Assembly (NCBI GenBank): GCA_964403565.1
Contig: CAYOFV010000019.1
Coordinates: forward strand, 1 to 22,537
DNA from: Thioglobus_B sp964403565
GTDB taxonomy: Bacteria > Pseudomonadota > Gammaproteobacteria > PS1 > Pseudothioglobaceae
Length of the DNA stretch: 22,537 nt
Direction of reading: 5' to 3'
Part shown: one piece after another, positions 13,365-21,881 of the stretch
How the letters are laid out: every line of letters starts with the position of its first letter
How positions within the stretch are numbered: position 1 is the stretch's first letter
Translations under genes and position numbers: made by a program
Notes under the pieces: generated by a model
What the model was told of the DNA's origin: nothing
Seen by the model: the letters and a program-made list of their open reading frames with translations, nothing else
The model's database searches: none

Positions 13365-14378
13365 ATGAATAAATTAGTAAAATTATCTGCCGCTTGCGCT
13401 TTAGCAATTGGTAGTTCTTTAAGTGCTGTTCAGGCTGACACGCTTAGTGATGTAAAAGCAAAAGGAAGCCTAACTTGTGGCGTATCAACAGGAACGCCTG
13501 GTTTTTCTAGTCCTGACTCAAGTGGTCATTGGTCTGGCGTTGATGTTGATGTTTGTCGTGCAGTTGCTGCTGCTACTTTAGGTGATGCTAGCAAAGTTAA
13601 GTTTGTACCATTAACAGCTAAAGAGCGTTTTGTTGCATTATCGTCTGGCGAAATCGATATGCTTTCACGTAATACTACTTGGACACACACTCGTGATACT
13701 TCATTAGGTCTTACTTTTGCTGGCGTTAACTATTATGATGGTCAAGGCTTTATGGTTAAGAAATCATTAGGCGTTAATGATGTAAGTGAATTAGATGGCG
13801 CAACTTTCTGTTTGCAAGCTGGTACAACAACAGAGCTTAACTTAGCAGATTACTTCCGTTCAAACAAGATGAGCTTCAAAGCAGTTACTTATGATACTTC
13901 TGCACAAACCAAAGGTGGTTTTGAAGCGGGTCGTTGTGATGCACTAACTTCAGATGTATCTCAGCTTGCTGGTCTTAGATCAACGCTTAAAGATCCTTCG
14001 TCTGCGGTAGTTTTGGGTAATGTTATCTCTAAAGAGCCTTTAGGTCCAGTTGTACGTAAGGATGACAACAATTGGCTTAATATTGTTAGATGGTCGCTTA
14101 ATGCGATGATTGAGGCAGAAGAGCTAGGTATTACTTCAGCTACAATTGACAACTCTTCTACTAGTCCTGGTGTACAAAGATTGCAAGGTAAATCTGGCAA
14201 GCTTAATGAAAGCCTAGGTCTTGACAAAGATTGGTCACGTAACATTATTGCTCAAGTGGGTAACTACGGTGAAAGTTTCGAGAGAAACATTGGTATGTCA
14301 ACACCAATCCAACTTCCACGTGGTGTAAACCAGTTGTGGATTAAAGGTGGCATCTTGTACGCCCCAGCATTTAGATAA
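13365..14378 (+). CDS. aapJ: General L-amino acid ABC transporter, periplasmic binding protein
   Basis: A 337-residue family-3 solute-binding protein. The signal peptide MNKLVKLSAACALAIGSSLSAVQA is cleaved before DTL. Motifs are LTCGVSTGTPGFSSPDSSGHWSGVDVDVCRAVAAA, the ligand-pocket stretch EIDMLSRNTTWTHTRD, and FAGVNYYDGQGFMV. It captures amino acids for the AapQM permease and AapP ATPase encoded next. The length and the order J-Q-M-P match the Aap/Bzt systems described in alphaproteobacteria and found in other proteobacteria. It has its own promoter and strong SD. A terminator after it probably keeps the binding protein in excess over the membrane parts. Two Cys in the mature protein, near residues 39 and 54, may form a disulfide. 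Confidence 0.95.
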   Translation: MNKLVKLSAACALAIGSSLSAVQADTLSDVKAKGSLTCGVSTGTPGFSSPDSSGHWSGVDVDVCRAVAAATLGDASKVKFVPLTAKERFVALSSGEIDMLSRNTTWTHTRDTSLGLTFAGVNYYDGQGFMVKKSLGVNDVSELDGATFCLQAGTTTELNLADYFRSNKMSFKAVTYDTSAQTKGGFEAGRCDALTSDVSQLAGLRSTLKDPSSAVVLGNVISKEPLGPVVRKDDNNWLNIVRWSLNAMIEAEELGITSATIDNSSTSPGVQRLQGKSGKLNESLGLDKDWSRNIIAQVGNYGESFERNIGMSTPIQLPRGVNQLWIKGGILYAPAFR

Positions 14379-14394
14379 TATCTAAATAAAGTAT

Positions 14395-14427
14395 AAAAAT
14401 GGCTAACTATGGTTAGCCATTTTTTTA
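14395..14427 (+). terminator. Attenuating terminator between aapJ and aapQ
   Basis: A perfect 10-bp core stem AATGGCTAAC/GTTAGCCATT (14398-14407 and 14412-14421) with a 4-base loop is extended by A-T pairs and followed by T7. It stands only about 10 bases before the aapQ ATG, so aapQMP transcription must come from read-through or processing. Confidence 0.9.
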
Positions 14428-14437
14428 TCATTTTTTT

Positions 14438-15601
14438 ATGTTTACAAAACTAAAGTCACTACTAAATAACAACGAAGTTAGAGCTATTCTGTTTCAAGCG
14501 TTAGCTGTTATTGTTATTTTTTATTTTGCTTATCAAGCATTTGACAATATGATGCTTAATATCGAGTCAAGAGGTATTAGAAGTGGTTTTGGTTTTTTAA
14601 ATAACGAATCTGGTTTTGCTGTTAATGATAGTTTCTTTTTAGAATATTCTCCAGCATCAAGCAACCTTCAAGCATTTTATGTTGGTATTGTTAATACGTT
14701 AATTGTTGCAATAACCGGTATCTTTTTCGCATCATTGATAGGTCTTATTGTTGGTATTGCTCGTCTGTCCAGCAACTATTTAATTAGAAAAATAGCAACT
14801 ATCTATGTTGAGATCTTCAGAAACATACCAATATTACTGCAAATTTTATTTTGGTATTCAATAGCGCTTAATGCATTCCCATCCCCTAGAAATAGCATAA
14901 ATTTTTTCGATAGTATTTTTCTTAATTCAAGAGGTTTGTACTTACCTAAGCTAGTTGTTGGGTTTGAATTATATTTGGTAGTTGCAAGCTTTGTTGTTGG
15001 TGTTTTGGGCTATATCTTTATCAAAAGACATACTGACAAGAAGCATGATGATACAGGAATCAAAACCAACACCATTCCGCATTTTTTAGTGCTTATACTG
15101 CTATTGCCAATACTGACTTATTTTGCCTCTGGTGCACAGCTAGAGTATCCAGTACTTAAAGGCTTTAACTTTAGAGGTGGTGTGGATTTATCCATTGAGT
15201 TCTTTGCTCTGGCTTTCTCTTTAAGCATCTATACTGCCACCTACATTGCCGAGGCCATTCGTTCAGGCATTGAATCAGTAGACAAGGGGCAAAAAGAGGC
15301 AGCGGCGTCACTTGGGCTTAAAAATAGTTGGGCAATGCGCCTAGTGGTATTGCCACAAGCCCTAAGAGTAGCGATACCGCCAATTATTAACCAATATCTC
15401 AATCTTACTAAAAATTCTTCTTTAGCAACAGCGATTGGCTATTCAGAGTTAGTGACTATATTTTCAGGCACTGTGTTAAATGTGGTTGGCCAAGCTATTG
15501 AAATTATCATATTAACAATGCTAGTGTATTTAACAATATCTCTGGTTATATCGTTAATCTTGAATATTTTTAACAAGAAAATGCAGATTAAGGGCCGATA
15601 A
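14438..15601 (+). CDS. aapQ: Amino acid ABC transporter permease AapQ
   Basis: A 387-residue integral membrane protein with about eight hydrophobic segments. The first is at about 14-36 (VRAILFQALAVIVIFYFAY), which supports the chosen start. The permease EAA loop is at about 287-315 (EAAASLGLKNSWAMRLVVLPQALRVAIPP), the site contacting the ATPase. The length fits the long AapQ type rather than the roughly 220-residue HisQ type. No Shine-Dalgarno is seen because the aapJ terminator T-run occupies that place; translation start may rely on the A/U-rich leader. It pairs with AapM, whose gene starts five bases after its stop. Confidence 0.95.
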   Translation: MFTKLKSLLNNNEVRAILFQALAVIVIFYFAYQAFDNMMLNIESRGIRSGFGFLNNESGFAVNDSFFLEYSPASSNLQAFYVGIVNTLIVAITGIFFASLIGLIVGIARLSSNYLIRKIATIYVEIFRNIPILLQILFWYSIALNAFPSPRNSINFFDSIFLNSRGLYLPKLVVGFELYLVVASFVVGVLGYIFIKRHTDKKHDDTGIKTNTIPHFLVLILLLPILTYFASGAQLEYPVLKGFNFRGGVDLSIEFFALAFSLSIYTATYIAEAIRSGIESVDKGQKEAAASLGLKNSWAMRLVVLPQALRVAIPPIINQYLNLTKNSSLATAIGYSELVTIFSGTVLNVVGQAIEIIILTMLVYLTISLVISLILNIFNKKMQIKGR

Positions 15602-15606
15602 ATATT

Positions 15607-16707
15607 ATGGCAGTCTATTCGCTAAAAGAAGCAAAACAACCGCCACAATCGCAAACTAAGGCGATTCTATGGCTAAAAGATAACTTGTTCTCATCCACAT
15701 CTAATGTGATGCTTACTTTTGTGGCGCTATACATTGTTTATTTAATCTTGCCACCGATCTTAAATTGGACAATTTTTGATGCCAATTTTGATTTGAGTGC
15801 AGATAATGAAACTTGTGGTCGAGATGGGGCGTGCTGGTCTTTTATTTATTCCAATCTTAAAATGTTTATTTATGGATTCTACCCGCAGGAAGAGCTGTGG
15901 CGCGTAAATACCATGTTTGGCATTATTGCGGCACTTGTGGCATTTGGAGCGTTAATTAATAAGTCACAATACAAGATGCATTATGTTATCGGGTCTTTCT
16001 TAATTTACCCTATTGTAGCCTTTATCTTGCTACATGGAGGACTAGGATTAGAAGTGGTTGAAACTGACAAATGGGGCGGTCTTACCTTAACAGTAGTGGT
16101 TGCTGCCGTTGGTATTGTTGCCTCTTTTCCATTAGGAATTTTGTTCGCACTAGGGCGACAATCTGAAATGCGCATTGTAAAGTTTATTTCAGTTGTTTAT
16201 ATTGAGTTTGTGCGTGGTGTGCCTTTGATTACTATTTTGTTCATGGCTTCTGTTGTATTACCGTTATTTTTCTCAGCAGGCATGGATTTTGACAAATTAC
16301 TTAGAGCCTTAATTGGTATTACTTTATTCCAAACAGCCTATATAGCAGAGGTTATTCGTGGTGGCTTACAAGCCATACCTAAAGGCCAATACGAAGCAGC
16401 TGACGCTGTTGGTCTTAGCTTTATGCAGAAAACCACACTTGTTATTTTGCCACAAGCGTTAAAAGTATCAATTCCTAACATTGTGGGATCTTTCATTGCA
16501 CTGTTTAAAGACACAACACTAGTGTTGATTATTGGTTTGTTTGATATGTTAGCCATAGTAGGCGCAGCTACAAGTAATTCTAGCTGGTTAGGCAGAGAGC
16601 CTGAGGGTTATGTCTTTGTTGCTGCGGTTCTTTGGGTTATTTTGTATTCTATGAGTCGCTATTCTAAAAAACTTGAAATTAGATTTAGCACTGATCATAA
16701 AAATTAA
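15607..16707 (+). CDS. aapM: Amino acid ABC transporter permease AapM
   Basis: A 366-residue membrane protein and the second permease of the Aap transporter. It has a long periplasmic loop in the N-terminal half (about 55-95, with Cys70 and Cys76) and the EAA loop at about 263-291 (EAADAVGLSFMQKTTLVILPQALKVSIPN). The stretch VYIEFVRGVPLITILFM is typical of polar amino acid permeases. It forms a heterodimer with AapQ. Spacing of five bases from aapQ and 12 to aapP indicates one operon. Confidence 0.95.
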   Translation: MAVYSLKEAKQPPQSQTKAILWLKDNLFSSTSNVMLTFVALYIVYLILPPILNWTIFDANFDLSADNETCGRDGACWSFIYSNLKMFIYGFYPQEELWRVNTMFGIIAALVAFGALINKSQYKMHYVIGSFLIYPIVAFILLHGGLGLEVVETDKWGGLTLTVVVAAVGIVASFPLGILFALGRQSEMRIVKFISVVYIEFVRGVPLITILFMASVVLPLFFSAGMDFDKLLRALIGITLFQTAYIAEVIRGGLQAIPKGQYEAADAVGLSFMQKTTLVILPQALKVSIPNIVGSFIALFKDTTLVLIIGLFDMLAIVGAATSNSSWLGREPEGYVFVAAVLWVILYSMSRYSKKLEIRFSTDHKN

Positions 16708-16719
16708 AAGGAAAAAGTT

Positions 16720-17484
16720 ATGAGTAGTACAACAAACGATCGACTTTGCTGCGATATCATTAATATCAAGGGTTTAAATAAGTGGTATGAAGATTTTCAC
16801 GTACTAAAAGATGTTGATCTAGAGGTTAAAGAGGGTGAGATTATTGTTGTTTGTGGCCCTTCTGGTAGTGGTAAGTCAACACTCATACGTTGTGTTAACT
16901 TTTTAGAAAGTTTTCAAGAAGGTTCTATTATAGTGGACGGTACAGAACTAACAGATGATGTTAAAAAAATACGTCAAGTGCGTTCGGAAGTGTCAATGGT
17001 ATTTCAGCACTTTAATTTATTTCCGCACCTAAGTATTGTCGATAATTTAACTTTAGCGCCAATCTGGGTACATAATGAAACTAAAAAAGATGCTAGAGAT
17101 AAAGCATTGAAGCTGCTTGATAGGGTTGGTATTAGAGACCAGGCTGAAAAATATCCAAACCAACTTTCTGGTGGTCAGCAGCAACGTGTTGCTATTGCTA
17201 GAGCACTGTGTACTTCGCCTAAGATTATGCTCTTTGATGAGCCTACCTCAGCACTAGATCCTGAGATGATCTCAGAAGTTCTAGATGTTATGGTGGAGCT
17301 TGCTAAAGACGGCATAACGATGATTTGTGTAACTCATGAGATGGGCTTTGCCAAAAAGGTGGCTGATCGCATTATATTTATGGATGAAGGGCAGATTGTT
17401 GAGGAAAATACACCTGATAAGTTCTTTAATAATCCAGAGTCAGCTCGATTACAGCTGTTTTTGGATCAAATTTTGTCACAATAA
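16720..17484 (+). CDS. aapP: Amino acid ABC transporter ATP-binding protein AapP
   Basis: A 254-residue ABC ATPase, the usual length for polar amino acid systems. Walker A is GPSGSGKST (46-53), the Q-loop is in VFQHFNLFPHL, the signature LSGGQQQR starts at 149, Walker B is IMLFDEP (169-175) and the switch His is in VTHEMG. All catalytic residues are present. It powers import through AapQ and AapM. The SD is AAAGGA. Only a weak AT hairpin follows the stop, so the transcript may run on. Confidence 0.97.
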   Translation: MSSTTNDRLCCDIINIKGLNKWYEDFHVLKDVDLEVKEGEIIVVCGPSGSGKSTLIRCVNFLESFQEGSIIVDGTELTDDVKKIRQVRSEVSMVFQHFNLFPHLSIVDNLTLAPIWVHNETKKDARDKALKLLDRVGIRDQAEKYPNQLSGGQQQRVAIARALCTSPKIMLFDEPTSALDPEMISEVLDVMVELAKDGITMICVTHEMGFAKKVADRIIFMDEGQIVEENTPDKFFNNPESARLQLFLDQILSQ

Positions 17485-17576
17485 AGGTAAAAAACCTTCT
17501 TAATTACTTCAAATTAATAGATTTTTGTTTATTTGAGAGTAAACTCTAGGTATTAATATATTGTTAATAAAAATAT

Positions 17577-18002
17577 ATGGGGCTCTTTAGCAGAAAAAAT
17601 AAAAAATCAGAAGAGAAAAAAGAGGCGGAAAATCCAAATTGGAATAAGGATTTAAAGCGTAATTCTGGCTTTGATAATGAGGTAGAGCAACAAGGTTTTG
17701 ATTTTGTAGAAAACATTGATACAAAAGGGGTTATAGCTACATCGGGGACTAACGATGGACTAAGTTGTGATCATGAAGAAATAACCTCGGACCAAGTAAA
17801 AATTTTGAAGAGTTGTGTAGATGAAAACACTGCAGAAGAGTTAATGAAAATTTTAAACAGAACTCATAAAACTAGATTTAAGAGAGATATTTTAAATCCT
17901 TTGCTTGATTGTGAATTTTTAGCAAGAACAATTCCAGAATCTCCAACTAGTCCAAGGCAAAAATATCGACCTACTGGAAAATTTATAAAACCTAGAAGTT
18001 GA
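17577..18002 (+). CDS. Hypothetical protein with C-terminal winged helix
   Basis: A 141-residue protein. The first 25 residues are highly charged (MGLFSRKNKKSEEKKEAENP), followed by a low-complexity acidic part. The C-terminal third (about 72-135) looks like a winged helix: it includes ENTAEELMKILNRTHKTRFK, then ILNPLLDCEFLARTIP, then SPRQKYRPTGK. That last pattern (TIP--P-S--QKYR-T) is the usual C-terminal wing of Fic-associated and AlbA_2/RecG-like regulators, but the catalytic or DNA-binding N-terminal domains of those proteins are absent. The gene may be a detached module or an independent regulator. No clear SD. A 12-bp palindrome, AGAGTAAACTCT, lies upstream at 17536-17547. Confidence 0.65.
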   Translation: MGLFSRKNKKSEEKKEAENPNWNKDLKRNSGFDNEVEQQGFDFVENIDTKGVIATSGTNDGLSCDHEEITSDQVKILKSCVDENTAEELMKILNRTHKTRFKRDILNPLLDCEFLARTIPESPTSPRQKYRPTGKFIKPRS

Positions 18003-18237
18003 TTTTTTTGACAAAAAATACAAATACACCCTATTTTTTAGCATTTTTTCACTATGAGCTCTAAATTTTCGATTTAAGGCGCTTTTTAATAAAAATAATA
18101 TTGGTTGTTAGGTTGGTTTTAGATCGTCAAAATTATAAAATATAATAAAAATCATTGTAAGTTGTTGATTTTTAACTAAAAATTTATATTTTTGCACTAT
18201 TTTCGCTATTATTAGGTGTTTTTGCTTATACTTATAC
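18003..18237. other. AT-rich intergenic region before the SH3 gene
   Basis: No ORF or RNA gene is evident in these 235 bases. A TTGACA (18008-18013) followed after 18 bases by TATTTT (18032-18037), and a TATACT (18227-18232) 33 bases before the ATG, are possible promoter parts. Neither is complete and close. Confidence 0.4.
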
Positions 18238-18264
18238 GTGCTTTTTAAAATAATTTATAAAATT

Positions 18265-18927
18265 ATGCAAAAAATTGTTATTTTCATTTTTTCCTTATTT
18301 TTTTCTATTAGTGTTTTCGCTAATTCTGTAATGTATGCTGCAGATAGTTCGGTTATTCGATCTGATAAAAACACATCTTCTCAGGTTGTTACCAAACTTA
18401 CAAAATTTGATAAATTAGATGTTATTACTATGCATTATTCTGGTTGGTCTAAAGTTGTGTTTAATGGGAAAACTGGCTGGATTAAAAGCGACAAATTAAC
18501 TAGTAAAGCTCCTGCTGATAAGGTGGTTAAAGGTTTGAATATTTCTAATAAATTAGTTAAGTCTTTAAAAGAAGAAATCACTACCCTAAAGGCAGATATT
18601 AAAGATTTAGGACTAAGTAAAAATAATGAAATTAAGTCTATTAAATCTAATTTAAATACTCAAATTTTAGCTATTAAAACCCAATTGAATAATGAGATAA
18701 GTTCTTTAAAATCTGCAAATTTAAAACTTAAAAATTCTAACAAATCTCTTAATAAAGAGCTCACCTCTCTTAACGATGAACTTAACTCTATTGATACAGA
18801 TTCAACAGTTAGTTTGTTGATTGCACTAATTATTGGTCTGTTTATTGGTTTTGTTATTAGTATTTTTATTTCAAATTCCTCAAGAAGACGAAGAGATAGT
18901 TTTAACACTATTAATAGATCGTACTAA
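18265..18927 (+). CDS. Signal-peptide/SH3/coiled-coil/TM protein (YgiM-like, TIGR04211 type)
   Basis: From the ATG at 18265 it has 220 residues. A GTG at 18238 would add nine residues before the signal peptide and is less likely. Signal MQKIVIFIFSLFFSISVFA is followed by a bacterial SH3 domain (about 20-75, with VIRSDKNTSSQVVTKL and GWSKVVFNGKTGWIKS). A long Ser/Lys/Leu-rich coiled coil (about 85-175) leads to a C-terminal membrane helix (about 182-202) and a basic tail (SRRRRDS). This architecture matches the YgiM/SH3-and-anchor family, periplasmic and tethered to the inner membrane, probably cell-wall related. Its TAA overlaps the next ATG (TAATG). Confidence 0.88.
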   Translation: MQKIVIFIFSLFFSISVFANSVMYAADSSVIRSDKNTSSQVVTKLTKFDKLDVITMHYSGWSKVVFNGKTGWIKSDKLTSKAPADKVVKGLNISNKLVKSLKEEITTLKADIKDLGLSKNNEIKSIKSNLNTQILAIKTQLNNEISSLKSANLKLKNSNKSLNKELTSLNDELNSIDTDSTVSLLIALIIGLFIGFVISIFISNSSRRRRDSFNTINRSY

Positions 18928-19268
18928 TGTCCTATATAGAGGTATCAATTGATAACTTTGAAGAGTTAGTTATCAGTGAATCGCATAATCGCCTTGTAGT
19001 ACTTGATATATCTGCAGAGTGGTGCGGTCCTTGTAGGATTTTAGAGCCTGTTATTAATGCAGTTGCTGGGGAATATGATGCTAGTGAGTTTGTACTCACC
19101 AAGCTTGAGGCAGAAGATGAAAATATGAAAATCGCTGGACGTTATGGTGTTAGGGGTTTTCCAACTGTTATTGCTTTTATTGATGGTGAGGAAGTTGATA
19201 GGTTTCATTCAGCTCAGTCGGCCGATTTTGTTAGAGATTTTATTGATAATAATCTTGAGCGTGTATAA
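18927..19268 (+). CDS. Thioredoxin-family protein
   Basis: A 113-residue single thioredoxin fold with no signal peptide, so cytoplasmic. The active site is WCGPC (Cys33, Cys36) and the cis-proline is in GFPTV. It ends at about the usual length for thioredoxin 1. Its start overlaps the SH3 gene stop, and hemH begins three bases after its own stop, so it is translated from the middle of a three-gene transcript. It is a disulfide reductase; whether it is the main trxA or a specialised copy cannot be told here. Confidence 0.93.
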   Translation: MSYIEVSIDNFEELVISESHNRLVVLDISAEWCGPCRILEPVINAVAGEYDASEFVLTKLEAEDENMKIAGRYGVRGFPTVIAFIDGEEVDRFHSAQSADFVRDFIDNNLERV

Positions 19269-19271
19269 ATT

Positions 19272-20261
19272 ATGAAAACTGGAATTTTATTAACTAATCT
19301 GGGAACTCCTGACGCACCAACAGAGCGTGATTTAAGGCGATATTTAAGGCAATTTTTATCTGATCCAAGAGTTGTAAATCCAGAAAATTTTTGGCAGAAA
19401 CTAGGCTGGAAATTTGCTCTTAATTTTATTATTTTGCGCAAAAGACCCAAAGTGTCTGCTGAAAATTACGCTAAGATTTGGGATAAATTCGGCCCTGGAT
19501 CTCCACTACTTAATATTACAAAATCACAGCTTAATAAGTTAAGTACTCTATTGAGTGAGGACTATGATAATTTAGAGTTTGCTTTTGGCATGCGCTATGG
19601 TAACCCGTCTATTCATTCAGCACTTAGAGATTTAAGAGACAAGGGTTGCTCTGAAGTTATTATTTTGCCACTTTATCCGCAACAATCTGGCCCTACAACT
19701 GACTCTACAGTTGATGTTATTCAATATGAGCTTGGTACTTGGACTTACGATATAGATGTTGCTTTTATTGAGAATTACTTTAACCATCCAAAATATATAA
19801 ACGCCCTTGCCAATTCGGTTAAAAATCATCAAAAACACTCTGGCAAGCCAGAAAAATTAATTATGTCGTATCACGGCATGCCACAGAGATATATTGATAA
19901 TGGTGATGTTTATTACGAACAATGCCTGCAAACTTCTAAATTATTGGCATCCAAGCTTAAACTAGATGAGAATGATTATATTATTAGTTTTCAATCAGTA
20001 TTCGGCAAAGAAGAGTGGATTAAACCATATACTGATGCAACCCTTAAATCTTTGGCAAATGATGGAGTAAAGCATGTTCAGGTTATATGCCCAGGTTTTT
20101 CTGCTGATTGTCTAGAAACTTTAGAAGAGATAGAGGTGGAAAACAAAAATTACTTTATCTCTGCTGGAGGAGATAAGTTTAGTTACGTTCCTGCACTTAA
20201 CGATAACGACGATCATATTGATATGATCTATAGTTTAATTACTCGATATTTAGATATATAA
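19272..20261 (+). CDS. hemH: Ferrochelatase
   Basis: A 329-residue enzyme that inserts Fe2+ into protoporphyrin IX in the last step of haem synthesis. It opens KTGILLTNLGTPDAPTERDLRRYLRQFLSDPRV and has PLYPQQSGPTTDS. The metal-binding His201 is in SYHGMPQRY, and the Glu region is in CPGFSADCLETLEEI. The length is typical of gram-negative enzymes. It follows a thioredoxin gene in an apparent operon; other haem genes are not in the window. It is convergent with ldhA. Confidence 0.97.
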   Translation: MKTGILLTNLGTPDAPTERDLRRYLRQFLSDPRVVNPENFWQKLGWKFALNFIILRKRPKVSAENYAKIWDKFGPGSPLLNITKSQLNKLSTLLSEDYDNLEFAFGMRYGNPSIHSALRDLRDKGCSEVIILPLYPQQSGPTTDSTVDVIQYELGTWTYDIDVAFIENYFNHPKYINALANSVKNHQKHSGKPEKLIMSYHGMPQRYIDNGDVYYEQCLQTSKLLASKLKLDENDYIISFQSVFGKEEWIKPYTDATLKSLANDGVKHVQVICPGFSADCLETLEEIEVENKNYFISAGGDKFSYVPALNDNDDHIDMIYSLITRYLDI

Positions 20262-20312
20262 TTTACTTCGCATAATTTATATTATGTTAAATAATCAATA
20301 AAAAGAAGTAAA
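20262..20312. terminator. Possible bidirectional terminator between hemH and ldhA
   Basis: TTTACTTC (20262-20269) pairs with GAAGTAAA (20305-20312) and encloses a hairpin CATAAT-TTAT-ATTATG (20271-20286). It is AT-rich and has no strong T-run on either side. Its placement between convergent genes supports the idea. Confidence 0.35.
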
Positions 20313-20323
20313 ATTTAATAATA

Positions 20324-21310
20324 TTAAACAAGTAAATCTTCAATCGGAATCCCCTCTTTGTTTTCAAAGTGTTTGATATTTTTTAATGTTGTGTTTGCAA
20401 TATTGTTAATTGCATCTTTTGTAAAAAAACCTTGGTGCGGGCTAATTAATACATTTGGAAAGCTTGTTAACTCTTCTAACATTTTGTCTGAAAATTTCTC
20501 ACACGACAAGTCCTCAAAAAACACTCCTTTTTCGTTTTCATATACATCTATGCCTAAATAACCAATTTCTTTTGCTTTTAATGCATCTACAATTGCACAG
20601 GTGTCAATTGCAGCACCTCTACTTGTGTTGATAAGCATTACATTGTTTTTCATTATGGATATGGCTTTGGAGTTAATAATATGTTTGGTACATTTATTAA
20701 GCGGACAATGTAGTGAAATTACATCAGAGTTTTTAAATAAATAATCAAGATCTACGTATTCAATATTTAACTCAGGGTTTGTATTTGTGTCATACGCAAC
20801 AACTCTCATTCCCATTGCTTTAGTGGTTTTAGCCACTACATATCCAATTTTACCAACACCAATAATCCCCATAGTTTTGCCTGCAAAATCAAATCCTAAT
20901 AAATTATCAATGGAGAAGTTATTGTTTTTAACTTGTTCGTATGATTGACATACATGCCTATTAAGGGCAAACATTAAGCTAAGCGCATGTTCAGCTACTG
21001 CATTTGGGGAATAGTTACTAACTCTTATAACTTTTATACCGTGTTGTTTGGCTGATTCTAGATCTGCGTTGTCATACCCTGCGCAACGTAGCGCTATTAA
21101 CTCTACCTTCTGCTTAGATAATAGCTCTATTACTTCTTGATCAATAACATCATTTGCAAATGCACAAATCACTTTATATCCACTTGATAGGCTAACTGTA
21201 CTGGCCTCCAATCTACTTTCAATAAAGTGCAAGTCATGATTAAAATCTTTGTTAAATAAAGATAAATATTCTTTATCGTAACTTTTTGAACTGTAGATTG
21301 CTATTTTCAT
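20324..21310 (-). CDS. ldhA: D-lactate dehydrogenase (fermentative, LdhA type)
   Basis: A 328-residue D-2-hydroxyacid dehydrogenase, collinear with E. coli LdhA (329). It shows MKIAIYSSKSYDKEYL, LIALRCAGYDNADLESA, the NAD-binding GIIGVGKIG (GxGxxG 151-156), NTSRGAAID (Arg231), DVYENEKGVFFED (Glu260) and ISPHQGFFT (His292), giving the catalytic Arg-Glu-His set. It reduces pyruvate to D-lactate, regenerating NAD+ under low oxygen. It follows the DsrE-like gene after 13 bases on the same strand, and both may share a promoter upstream of 21812. Confidence 0.95.
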   Translation of the reverse strand: MKIAIYSSKSYDKEYLSLFNKDFNHDLHFIESRLEASTVSLSSGYKVICAFANDVIDQEVIELLSKQKVELIALRCAGYDNADLESAKQHGIKVIRVSNYSPNAVAEHALSLMFALNRHVCQSYEQVKNNNFSIDNLLGFDFAGKTMGIIGVGKIGYVVAKTTKAMGMRVVAYDTNTNPELNIEYVDLDYLFKNSDVISLHCPLNKCTKHIINSKAISIMKNNVMLINTSRGAAIDTCAIVDALKAKEIGYLGIDVYENEKGVFFEDLSCEKFSDKMLEELTSFPNVLISPHQGFFTKDAINNIANTTLKNIKHFENKEGIPIEDLLV

Positions 21311-21323
21311 AATCTATTTTCAA

Positions 21324-21812
21324 CTACTTAATTTTGTAGAGTTTTATAAGTTTGTAACCCATGCTTTGATAGTCGTTGATTCTTGCAGGCCCACTTGAAG
21401 TTACATCAACAATATCAATGTAATCCTCTTCAGGCACGTTATACCATGAAGAATGTGTTCCACAAACATGCAGATCAACATCGTCTTTTTTAACCAGATC
21501 TTTTAGTATTGAAATAGTTGTTTTTTGATTATTTGCATTACTTTTAGTTAACTGAAATTGCTCGTAGCCGTGAGAAACTATTGCGATATCTATTTCTGGA
21601 TATTTTTGTTTTAGTTGTTTGCTTAGATCTTTAACCATTGGTGCAGCCCACCCCCAAGTGTTTTTACTACCTGTTACCAACTCAAATACTACCCCATCTG
21701 GCTCAACCCCTTGCTCAATTATTTTATCAACAGCTGGGTGTTTGAATTCTTCTGCATGTAACAATGTAGTTAGTAGAATTAGTGTTATTAATATTGTTTT
21801 TACAAAGTGCAT
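21324..21812 (-). CDS. Periplasmic DsrE/F-like protein
   Basis: A 162-residue protein with a signal peptide (MHFVKTILITLILLTTLLHA, cleavage before EEF). The rest resembles the DsrE/DsrF-like fold: an Ala/Ile-rich strand (IDIAIVSHGYEQFQL), then VDLHVCGTHSSWYNV with a single conserved-looking Cys, then VTSSGPARINDYQSMGY near the end. Cytoplasmic DsrE carries persulfide sulfur; exported relatives are common in sulfur oxidisers, but their role is unclear. The Cys in VCGTH is the likely reactive site. First gene of a pair with ldhA and divergent from a [2Fe-2S] reductase. Confidence 0.75.
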   Translation of the reverse strand: MHFVKTILITLILLTTLLHAEEFKHPAVDKIIEQGVEPDGVVFELVTGSKNTWGWAAPMVKDLSKQLKQKYPEIDIAIVSHGYEQFQLTKSNANNQKTTISILKDLVKKDDVDLHVCGTHSSWYNVPEEDYIDIVDVTSSGPARINDYQSMGYKLIKLYKIK

Positions 21813-21881
21813 ATATTAAATATTTTTGTGTTTATATATATTGTATGCTTATAGCTATCTTTGTATTTGTTAATTTTCTAC

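Noticed and set aside
17484..17505. Terminator after aapP
   Set aside because: The AAGG-CCTT stem is only four to five pairs and is not followed by a T-run.
18238..18264. GTG start for the SH3 protein
   Set aside because: It adds residues ahead of a complete signal peptide; the ATG at 18265 gives a standard one.
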